Shown piece by piece: positions 52,365 to 59,619 of a stretch of 64,000 nt of DNA. The position numbers and the translations under genes were made by a program. The notes beneath the pieces were generated by a model. It worked only from the letters and a program-made list of their open reading frames with translations. It had not been told where the DNA came from and ran no database searches. Position 1 is the stretch's first letter. The number at the start of each line of letters is the position of its first letter. This DNA is from a bacterium (GTDB lineage Bacteria > Bacteroidota > Ignavibacteria > Ignavibacteriales > Ignavibacteriaceae), in the NCBI GenBank assembly GCA_016716565.1, contig JADJWC010000003.1, forward strand, positions 62,001-126,000, in the 5' to 3' direction.

Positions 52365-53686
52365 TGGAAAAAATTCTCCTTCCCGATATAAAAGATCTTC
52401 ACTTAGTTGATGTTTACATTTCCAACGGTGGATACGTTGCTGCAAAGAAAGCATTCACTCAAACTCCTGATGAAATAATTGACCAGGTTAAAAAATCCGG
52501 ATTGAGAGGAAGAGGCGGCGCTGCGTTTTTATGTGGACTGAAATGGAGCTTCATGCCGAAGACCACAGATAAACCAAAATATCTTTGCATCAACGGCGAT
52601 GAAAGTGAACCAGGTTCATTCAAAGACAGACAAATTTTTGAATTCAATCCTCACCAGATGATTGAAGGAGCGATAATTACTTGTTATGCGATCGGTGCGA
52701 AGACAGCTTACGTTTATATAAGAGGTGAATATCACAAGTGGATAAAGTTATTGCAAAAAGCAATTGATGATGCTTACGTAAAAGGTTATCTCGGCGAGAA
52801 GATGAAAGAAACTTTTGGAACGAGCTTCACCTGCGATTTATACATTCACAAAGGTGCGGGCGCGTACATTTGTGGTGAAGAATCTTCTCTGATGAATTCG
52901 CTGGAAGGGAAGAGGGGATATCCGAGAGTTAAACCTCCATTCCCCGCACAAAATGGTTTGTGGGGCTGTCCAACTACAATCAACAATGTTGAAACAATTG
53001 CAAACGTTCCGAAGATAATTGAAAATGGATGGGAATGGTTCTCTAAAATTGGTCATCCGAAACATCCCGGAACTCTGTTATTCGGTGTTAGCGGACACGT
53101 TAACAAACCCGGTGTTTATGAACTTCCAACCGGAACTTTACTTACTGAAATCATTTACAATTATGCTGGCGGAGTTCCAAACAATAAAAAAGTTTTGTGT
53201 GTAATTCCAGGCGGAACCTCTATGCCTCCAATTCGTGGCGATAAATTAGAAGGCGTTAAAATGGATGCTGAATCGCTGAAAGAAGTTGGTTCTGCAATTG
53301 GTACTGGCGGAGTGATTGTGATGGATGAAGATACAGACCTCGTAAAAGTTTTAGCAAGAATAGCTCACTTCTATCACCACGAAAGTTGTGGACAATGCAC
53401 TCCCTGCCGTGAGGGAACCGGATGGCTTGAAAAAATTCTGAAAAGAATTATTGCCGGTAATGGTTCTACAAATGATCTCGATTTACTTATCACAGTTGCA
53501 AACCAGATTGAAGGAAACACGATCTGCGCACTTGGTGAAGCTGCTGCCTGGCCGGTTAAATTTATGGTTGAAAGATTCCGTGATTATTTTGAAGCGAGAG
53601 TTAGCAAAGAGATAAGTCTGCCTGTTGCAAACAAAGTCCACTCAATGAGAGAAACTGCTTTCCCGCTTGCGGATGTGAAGAATTAG
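52364..53686 (+). CDS. nuoF: NADH-quinone oxidoreductase subunit F
   Basis: 440 residues. NuoF binds NADH, FMN and the 4Fe-4S cluster N3. The NADH/FMN loop is near residues 46-60 and reads LRGRGGAAFLCGLKW where most NuoF proteins have GAGF(P/S)TGLKW. The FMN-site ESSLMNSLEGKRGYPRVKPPFP is near 171-192, and the cluster cysteines are C342, C345, C348 (SCGQCTPCREG) and C388. It overlaps nuoE and is followed by a strong terminator with no nuoG. Confidence 0.97.
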   Translation: MEKILLPDIKDLHLVDVYISNGGYVAAKKAFTQTPDEIIDQVKKSGLRGRGGAAFLCGLKWSFMPKTTDKPKYLCINGDESEPGSFKDRQIFEFNPHQMIEGAIITCYAIGAKTAYVYIRGEYHKWIKLLQKAIDDAYVKGYLGEKMKETFGTSFTCDLYIHKGAGAYICGEESSLMNSLEGKRGYPRVKPPFPAQNGLWGCPTTINNVETIANVPKIIENGWEWFSKIGHPKHPGTLLFGVSGHVNKPGVYELPTGTLLTEIIYNYAGGVPNNKKVLCVIPGGTSMPPIRGDKLEGVKMDAESLKEVGSAIGTGGVIVMDEDTDLVKVLARIAHFYHHESCGQCTPCREGTGWLEKILKRIIAGNGSTNDLDLLITVANQIEGNTICALGEAAAWPVKFMVERFRDYFEARVSKEISLPVANKVHSMRETAFPLADVKN

Positions 53687-53691
53687 AAATA

Positions 53692-53722
53692 AAAAAATCC
53701 TCTTAAGTTAAGAGGATTTTTT
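53692..53722 (+). terminator. Strong Rho-independent terminator after nuoF
   Basis: A 15-base inverted repeat AAAAAATCCTCTTAA and TTAAGAGGATTTTTT lies five bases after the nuoF stop and ends in a T run. Because it is nearly symmetric it could also serve the convergent minus-strand gene ending at 53762. Confidence 0.92.
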
Positions 53723-53761
53723 ATTTAAACATTAAAAATCCAATCGTATTTTAAAGACGAC

Positions 53762-54400
53762 TCAATCTTCCAAAATAATATCACGTTGCCCAATCCAGGT
53801 ATTATCCATTTTCTTCAACTCAATTATTCCTGTCCCACCGATTTCATATGGTAAAGCGGATTCATATTTTTTATTAACCAGTGGATCGTCCTTAAATACA
53901 TAATCATTGATGTGGAAGTAAGAACCATCGGGTGTTTTTATAGATGCATGAATATGAGCAGGGAATAAATTACCGGGGTAAGGTGCAGGTCTGATAGTTT
54001 TAATCGTATAACGTCCTGCACTGTCTGTTTTACACCAACCATGCAATTTGCCGTGCCATTTTTGAACGCCGGTTTCATTTCCGCTCTTTGAATAGTATCC
54101 TTTGCTGTCTGTGTGGTAAGCATAAAGAATTACATTAGGATAAGGAGTTTTTCCATCGACTTTAAAAATTGTTCCGGAAATAATCAGCTCGTCAGCAGTT
54201 TCACCTTCAGCAGGTATGATCATTGTGCTAATAAGATTTTCCGGCATATTAATAAAATAACATTCGATATCAGCATCCGGGTCATCGCAGTCATCATTTT
54301 TTAATGCCTGAACCTCAGGTCGATTCTGTTGTGCTTCCATACACGATGAAACAGTTAGTATCAGCAGAAAGTAATTTAATATTTTAAATGTGATTGACAT
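53762..54400 (-). CDS. Intradiol-dioxygenase-like lipoprotein
   Basis: 212 residues. The N-terminus LLILTVSSCMEAQQ gives a lipobox (Cys about 20). The mature part is an intradiol ring-cleavage dioxygenase-like fold: ISGTIFKVDGKTPYPNVILYAYHTDSKGYYS near 79-109, WHGKLHGWCKTDSAGRYTIKTIRPAPYPG near 119-147 and LFPAHIHASIKTPDG near 149-163. The Tyr and His positions of the Fe(III) site in known enzymes seem partly kept (HIH). A true catecholic substrate is not indicated by the neighbourhood, so the function may differ. Confidence 0.85.
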   Translation of the reverse strand: MSITFKILNYFLLILTVSSCMEAQQNRPEVQALKNDDCDDPDADIECYFINMPENLISTMIIPAEGETADELIISGTIFKVDGKTPYPNVILYAYHTDSKGYYSKSGNETGVQKWHGKLHGWCKTDSAGRYTIKTIRPAPYPGNLFPAHIHASIKTPDGSYFHINDYVFKDDPLVNKKYESALPYEIGGTGIIELKKMDNTWIGQRDIILED

Positions 54401-54503
54401 TTTTCTATTTCTACAATTATTTAATGTCCAGTTGTTTTGGCTCCCAATTCTCTTTCAGGCATAAACTATTCACCTTTAATTTCATCGATCTGTTCAAACC
54501 AGT

Positions 54504-55253
54504 TCAATTTACGACTTCTATCTTTCCGTCAGTTAAATTGTAATACATCCCGACAATTTTTATTTCCCCCTTCACTTCCATCTCATTCAGTATAGGACTT
54601 TTCATCCGGATTTGTTCAATGTTATACCTGATATTGTTTTCAGAAACATATCGAACAAACTCATCATGTTTAGAAGTTTTTTCACCTTCGAAATCCTGAC
54701 TCATCTCTACAGCTGGTTTGATCTTAGACAGCAAAATCGTAATGTTATCCAATTTAACATCATCGATTGCTGATTTTACAGCTCCGCAATTCTGATGACC
54801 AACAAGAACAATTAATTTAGCACCGGAAACTTTGCAGGCAAACTCCATGCTGCCTAATATATCCTCATTCACAATATTTCCGGCAATCCTTCCAACGAAT
54901 ATATCTCCAACACCCTGATCAAAAACATATTCAACGGGAACCCGGCTGTCGAGGCAACTTAGTACAACTGCTTTTGGATATTGTCCCGCGGCTTTCTGGC
55001 GGACTTGTTCGCGGTAGTCTCTGTTCCTCATTTTTCCGGTTACAAAACGGTTGTTCCCATCAATAAGAGCTTGAATAACCAGGTCTGGAGTTAGTTTAGC
55101 TTGTTTCTCCGCAGTCATAACTTCAGTGATCAGAGACGTATCAATACCTGCTGAAGGATTTAATTTTTCCTTTTCCTCCATTTGCTCAATGCAGGCACCG
55201 GAGATCATTGCAACAATTAATAAGTATATCGATATGTATAAATTATTTTTCAT
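54504..55253 (-). CDS. Beta-carbonic anhydrase with lipoprotein signal
   Basis: 249 residues. The N-terminus LLIVAMISGAC has a lipobox at C21, so it should be lipid-anchored outside the cytoplasm. The beta-class zinc site is complete: C100, D102 and R104 in LSCLDSRVP, H153 and C156 in VGHQNCGAV. GRIAGNIVNEDILGSMEFA is the conserved interface segment. It interconverts CO2 and bicarbonate. Beta carbonic anhydrases are usually cytoplasmic, so a periplasmic lipoprotein form is notable. It is 250 bases from the ferritin gene on the same strand. Confidence 0.93.
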   Translation of the reverse strand: MKNNLYISIYLLIVAMISGACIEQMEEKEKLNPSAGIDTSLITEVMTAEKQAKLTPDLVIQALIDGNNRFVTGKMRNRDYREQVRQKAAGQYPKAVVLSCLDSRVPVEYVFDQGVGDIFVGRIAGNIVNEDILGSMEFACKVSGAKLIVLVGHQNCGAVKSAIDDVKLDNITILLSKIKPAVEMSQDFEGEKTSKHDEFVRYVSENNIRYNIEQIRMKSPILNEMEVKGEIKIVGMYYNLTDGKIEVVN

Positions 55254-55312
55254 TCATTCCTCCTTAGTCTTTTAGAATGATAATCATTTAATAATTTATT
55301 TTTAGATTATAG

Positions 55313-55810
55313 TCACCCACCAGCTGCTCTCGCACCCAACTCTCTATCCAGCATATACAATCCACCTTTATTATCGCCAATCATTTCAAGCTTATGAAGA
55401 ATTTCTTCTACCGTTGCTTCTTCTTCAACTTGTTCGGTGACAAACCACTGCAGGAAGTTATTTGTTGCGTAATCTTTTGCCAGCATCGCTTGTTCAACAA
55501 GCTTGTGAATTAATCCTGTGATTTTTTTCTCGTGTGCCAGAGTGTCTTTAAATGCATCTGTAACAGATTTCCAATTTGTTTTTGGTGCACCAATTTCCTT
55601 CAGTGAAACATCTCCACCCGCCTGAATTATGAAAGAATAAAATTTCATTGCGTGCATATATTCTTCCTGTGACTGTATCCTGAACCAGTTGGCAAATCCC
55701 TTAAAATTTTTTTCTTCGAAATAAGCGGACATCGATAGGTACATGTATGAAGAAAAGAATTCCTCATTCAGATGTTTGTTAAGTGCATCCTGCATCTTTT
55801 TTGTTAACAT
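55313..55810 (-). CDS. ftnA: Ferritin
   Basis: 165 residues from ATG 55810 (AGAGG upstream; the longer frame to 55891 adds unrelated residues). It is a non-haem ferritin iron-storage protein. The ferroxidase ligands are in ALNKHLNEEFFSSYMYLSMSAYFEE and WFRIQSQEEYMHAMKFYSFI (the ExxH pair), with later Glu/Gln in FVTEQVEEEATVEEIL. A TATATTTG promoter element lies about 42 bases upstream. Iron stress could regulate it, but no Fur box was confidently identified. Confidence 0.96.
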   Translation of the reverse strand: MLTKKMQDALNKHLNEEFFSSYMYLSMSAYFEEKNFKGFANWFRIQSQEEYMHAMKFYSFIIQAGGDVSLKEIGAPKTNWKSVTDAFKDTLAHEKKITGLIHKLVEQAMLAKDYATNNFLQWFVTEQVEEEATVEEILHKLEMIGDNKGGLYMLDRELGARAAGG

Positions 55811-55851
55811 TTTAACCTCTTTCTTAATTGATATTTTACAATAATTTTCTG

Positions 55852-55882
55852 CAAATATAATGAATCTGATATAAACAATTAA
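55852..55882 (-). promoter_or_regulatory. Promoter candidate for ferritin
   Basis: On the minus strand TATATTTG (55859-55852) is a perfect TAnnTTTG box. Twenty bases upstream is TTA (55882-55880) instead of TTG. Confidence 0.55.
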
Positions 55883-55961
55883 CATTAACAATTTCTTTAT
55901 CTCATCAGTTCAATAAAATCAAAAAATCCTGTGATGTATTACATTCTACCATCATTATAAA

Positions 55962-55992
55962 TTGAAAATGCCTAATGCTTTACCTAACTTTG
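55962..55992 (+). promoter_or_regulatory. Bacteroidota-type promoter for gap-pgk
   Basis: TTG (55962-55964), exactly 20 bases, then TAACTTTG (55985-55992), a perfect TAnnTTTG box. The gap ATG is 45 bases downstream, preceded by TTAAGGAGAT. Confidence 0.75.
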
Positions 55993-56036
55993 TTAAGTTT
56001 TTTCAAATCAAATCTTATAATTAAGGAGATATAAAA

Positions 56037-57095
56037 ATGGCTGTAAAAGTAGCAATAAATGGATTCGGAAGAATTGGAAGATTAATCCTTCGTTCAATGG
56101 CTGAAAAGGGTGTACTCGGAAAAGAAATAGATGTTGTAGCTCTTGTTGATGTCGTTAACGATGCAAAATATTTTGCTTATCAGTTGAAATATGATTCTGT
56201 CCATGGAACCTTTAAAGGTGAATTTAGTTCGAAGAAAAGTAAACCAGATTTAGAACACGACGACATTCTCGTTGTTAATGGCGATGAAACAAAATGTGTA
56301 CTTGCAACAAAAGATCCTTCACAGCTTCCATGGAAAGAGTTAGGTGTTGATATTGTAATCGAATCAACCGGTCTTTTCACTGATTCAGAGAAAGCAAAAG
56401 GACATTTAACAGCAGGTGCAAAAAAAGTTTTAATTTCAGCTCCGGGTAAAGGTGATGTAAAAACCGTTGTAATGGGGGTTAATGATAATGAGCTGAAATC
56501 AGAACATAAAATTATTTCAAACGCATCATGTACAACCAACTGTCTAGCTCCTGTCGTTCACGTTTTATTGAAAGAGGGAATTGGAGTTGAAGTTGGAATT
56601 ATGACAACCATCCACGCTTACACAGCAACTCAAAAAACAGTTGACGGACCTTCAAAGAAGGATTGGAGAGGTGGTCGTGCTGCTGCAATAAATATTATTC
56701 CATCAACAACCGGTGCTGCAAAAGCTGTTGGTGAAGTGCTGCCATCAACAAAAGGTAAGCTAACCGGAATGTCTTTCCGAGTTCCGACTGCAAATGTTTC
56801 TGTTGTCGATTTAACTTTCCGCTCAGTAAAAGAAACGTCAATCAAAGAAATTGATGAGCTATTGAAGAAAGCTTCAAAAACTTATATGAATGGAATTCTT
56901 GGTTATACAGAAGAAGAGCTTGTATCTACTGATTTCAATCACGATGAACGTTCTTCAATTTATGATTCACTTGCTACAATGCAGAATAACTTCAAGGATG
57001 AAAAAAGATTCTTTAAAATTGTTACATGGTATGATAACGAATGGGGTTATTCTAACAGATGCGTTGACTTGCTGATGAAGATGACCAATATGTAA
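56037..57095 (+). CDS. gap: Glyceraldehyde-3-phosphate dehydrogenase
   Basis: 352 residues, slightly longer than the usual 330-340 because of the N-terminal-half insertion around SSKKSKPDLEHDD. It oxidises glyceraldehyde 3-phosphate to 1,3-bisphosphoglycerate with NAD+. NAD motif NGFGRIGR (8-15); catalytic C165 in SNASCTTNCLAP; HAYTATQKTVDGPSKKDWRGGRAAAINIIP and WYDNEWGYSNR are conserved. AAGGAG precedes the ATG. It is followed by pgk, the next glycolytic step, 53 bases later. Confidence 0.97.
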   Translation: MAVKVAINGFGRIGRLILRSMAEKGVLGKEIDVVALVDVVNDAKYFAYQLKYDSVHGTFKGEFSSKKSKPDLEHDDILVVNGDETKCVLATKDPSQLPWKELGVDIVIESTGLFTDSEKAKGHLTAGAKKVLISAPGKGDVKTVVMGVNDNELKSEHKIISNASCTTNCLAPVVHVLLKEGIGVEVGIMTTIHAYTATQKTVDGPSKKDWRGGRAAAINIIPSTTGAAKAVGEVLPSTKGKLTGMSFRVPTANVSVVDLTFRSVKETSIKEIDELLKKASKTYMNGILGYTEEELVSTDFNHDERSSIYDSLATMQNNFKDEKRFFKIVTWYDNEWGYSNRCVDLLMKMTNM

Positions 57096-57148
57096 TTTGA
57101 TTTTAATAATTTATTAAAAATAAATTCTGAAAAATAAGTGGCAAAAAA

Positions 57149-58345
57149 ATGAACAAACTTTCAATAGATAAAGTAGATTTAAAAAATAAAAGAATCCTCG
57201 TCCGCGTTGACTTCAACGTTCCACTGGATGATAAATTGAATGTTACTAATGACATCAGGATTGTTGAATCACTTCCAACAATTAAAAAGATAATATCAGC
57301 TGGTGGCAAAACTATTTTGATGAGTCATCTTGGAAGACCAAAAGGTGAACGTAAACCTGAATTCAGTTTGAAACCTGCTGCGGAGAGACTTGGCAAATTG
57401 CTTGGTAAGGAAGTAAAACTCGCTCCTGATTGTATTGGTGCAGAGACTGAAATGCTCGTAAACGAGATGAAATCCGGTGATGTTGTTCTGCTTGAAAATC
57501 TTCGTTTCCATAAACAGGAAGAAAAAAATGATTCCGAGTTTGCAAAGCACTTGGCCAATCTCGGCGATGTTTACATTAACGATGCATTCGGCAGCGCCCA
57601 CAGAGCACATGCTTCAACTGAAGGTGTTACAAAGTATATCAAAACTTGTGCAGCCGGTTATCTAATGCAAAAGGAATTGGATTATTTAGGAAGTGCACTT
57701 GCAAGTCCTAAAAGACCGTACTGTGCAATTCTCGGTGGTGCAAAAATATCCGGTAAGATTGATGTAATAAATAATCTGCTTGATAAAGTAGATACTTTAA
57801 TTGTTGGCGGCGGAATGGCATTTACTTTCTTCAAAGCTCAGGGAAAAGAAATTGGCAAGTCATTACTTGAAGAAGAAAAGCTGGATCTTGCAAAAGAACT
57901 TCTTGAGAAAGTTAAATCATCCAAAATTAAATTTCTGCTGCCAGTCGATGTTGTAGTTGCAGAAGAATTCAAAAATGAATCGCCTTCATCAGTTGTAGAT
58001 GTTGATAAAATTCCTGCTGACAAAATGGGATTGGATATAGGCCCGAAGTCAGTTAAATTGTTTTCGGATGAATTACTGAAATCGAAGACGATAGTTTGGA
58101 ATGGACCTATGGGAGTTTTCGAGATGCCGAATTTTGCAAAGGGTACCTTTGCTGTAGCTGAGACTCTTGCAAACGCAACTGAAAGCGGTGCCATAACAGT
58201 GATCGGCGGTGGTGATTCAGCCGCAGCGATTGCAGATGCAGGATTAGAGAAAAAAGTTTCTCACGTCTCAACAGGCGGTGGTGCATCTCTCGAATTCCTT
58301 GAAGGAAAAGTTCTTCCCGGTGTTGCAGCTTTGACTGATGCGTAG
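57149..58345 (+). CDS. pgk: Phosphoglycerate kinase
   Basis: 398 residues. It converts 1,3-bisphosphoglycerate and ADP to 3-phosphoglycerate and ATP, using the product of the adjacent gap gene. KRILVRVDFNVPLDD (13-27), MSHLGRPKGERKPEFSLKP (52-70), YINDAFGSAHRAHASTEG and GPMGVFEMPNFAKGT are strong PGK signatures. TVIGGGDSAAAIADAG forms the nucleotide site near the C-terminus. The start fits conserved protein beginnings. The pair makes a short glycolytic operon. Confidence 0.97.
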   Translation: MNKLSIDKVDLKNKRILVRVDFNVPLDDKLNVTNDIRIVESLPTIKKIISAGGKTILMSHLGRPKGERKPEFSLKPAAERLGKLLGKEVKLAPDCIGAETEMLVNEMKSGDVVLLENLRFHKQEEKNDSEFAKHLANLGDVYINDAFGSAHRAHASTEGVTKYIKTCAAGYLMQKELDYLGSALASPKRPYCAILGGAKISGKIDVINNLLDKVDTLIVGGGMAFTFFKAQGKEIGKSLLEEEKLDLAKELLEKVKSSKIKFLLPVDVVVAEEFKNESPSSVVDVDKIPADKMGLDIGPKSVKLFSDELLKSKTIVWNGPMGVFEMPNFAKGTFAVAETLANATESGAITVIGGGDSAAAIADAGLEKKVSHVSTGGGASLEFLEGKVLPGVAALTDA

Positions 58346-58371
58346 ATAATGAAATTAATCAAGGAGACTTT

Positions 58372-59283
58372 TTGAACAATTCTTATAGACCTTTTGGAAG
58401 ATTTAGTGTTTTTCCCCCTGTGATTAAAAATCTTTTAATCATCAATGTTGCTGTGTTTTTTATACAAATACTCGCTCAAAATCTTTTACTTGGCGGTGTA
58501 AGAGTTGGCCTTTTACTCAACATGTGGTTTGCACTAAATCCAGTTCAGGAAGGTTTCAACTTTCAGGTATGGCAGCTTCTAACCTACCAATTTATGCATG
58601 GCGACTTTTGGCATATATTCTTTAATATGCTCATGCTCTGGATGTTCGGAATGGAAATTGAAAATCTTCTGGGATCAAAAAAATTTCTGATTTATTATCT
58701 AATGTGTGGAGTTGCTGCTGGCTTGGCTCAACTTTTTATTGCACCTTTGTTCTCAAGTCCTGCTCCTACCATTGGAGCGTCCGGCGCAGTATATGGTATC
58801 CTCATCGCTTTTGGTTTGATGTTTCCCGACCGTTATATTCTTTTAATCTTTCCGCCAATACCGGTGAAAGCAAAATATATGATAGGTTTTTTATTAGTAG
58901 TTGAATTTTTATCCGTTAACAGCGCTCATAGCACAGTTGCTCATCTTGCACATCTTGGAGGTGCTTTAGCAGGATTCTTATTTATTATGTTTGATAAAAA
59001 CATTGATGTTCCACTCAAAAGGATGTTAAATATTTCTTCCGGGTACGGCTCACGCAGTCAATTCAAAAATCCTTTTGACGGTCTGGCTGACAAATTCAAA
59101 CGGAGACGAGAAGATATTGAAGAAGCTGATTATTATGATATCAATCAGAAAAAAGATAGCAATGAAATTTCTCAGGCTGAAATAGATGCAATACTCGATA
59201 AGATAAGTCAATCAGGATATCAGAATTTGACTGAACGTGAAAAAAGAATCCTCTTCGAAGCCAGTAAGAAGATGAATCGATAA
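58372..59283 (+). CDS. Rhomboid-family intramembrane serine protease
   Basis: 303 residues from TTG 58372, supported by AAGGAGA eight bases upstream. Six membrane spans are followed by a charged cytosolic tail. The catalytic Ser is S137 in GASGAVYG, and the partner His is H194 in AHLAHLGGALAGF; the L1-loop marker GMEIENLLGSKKFLIYY also fits. Rhomboids cut transmembrane substrates within the bilayer. The C-terminal tail (KRRREDIEEADYYDINQKK onward) ends in a short helical region. The substrate is unknown. Confidence 0.92.
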   Translation: MNNSYRPFGRFSVFPPVIKNLLIINVAVFFIQILAQNLLLGGVRVGLLLNMWFALNPVQEGFNFQVWQLLTYQFMHGDFWHIFFNMLMLWMFGMEIENLLGSKKFLIYYLMCGVAAGLAQLFIAPLFSSPAPTIGASGAVYGILIAFGLMFPDRYILLIFPPIPVKAKYMIGFLLVVEFLSVNSAHSTVAHLAHLGGALAGFLFIMFDKNIDVPLKRMLNISSGYGSRSQFKNPFDGLADKFKRRREDIEEADYYDINQKKDSNEISQAEIDAILDKISQSGYQNLTEREKRILFEASKKMNR

Positions 59284-59289
59284 ATTTCA

Positions 59290-59619
59290 ATGTCAATAAT
59301 TCAAAGTCAGAAATTTTTCATTCTCATTCTCATCCTTCCGTTTTTAATATTATCTTGTGAAAAAGAACCACCCATTTCGCAGGAGGTATTCATTAAAGCT
59401 TATGTGGATTTATTGATAATTCAGGATACTACAACAACGGAAAATTTCTCGCCCGATTCGGTTAAATCGTTAGTCCTGCAACGATATAACATTTCATCTG
59501 AAAAATATGATGAGATGATAGATTATTATAATTCCCAACCCGAAAAATGGACTGTGTTTTTTGACAGTGCTACTGCTTATGTTGAGAGATTGAGACAGGA
59601 GACTGAGAATCAGCCCTGA
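59290..59619 (+). CDS. DUF4296-like lipoprotein
   Basis: 109 residues. The N-terminus FFILILILPFLILSCEKEP has a lipobox (Cys about 23). The following helical domain (FIKAYVDLLIIQDTTTTENF, VLQRYNISSEKYDEMIDYYN, WTVFFDSATAYVERLRQE) resembles the DUF4296 group of Bacteroidota lipoproteins, of unknown function. It lies six bases after the rhomboid gene. Its 3' end overlaps the convergent RecQ gene by 50 bases. Confidence 0.82.
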   Translation: MSIIQSQKFFILILILPFLILSCEKEPPISQEVFIKAYVDLLIIQDTTTTENFSPDSVKSLVLQRYNISSEKYDEMIDYYNSQPEKWTVFFDSATAYVERLRQETENQP

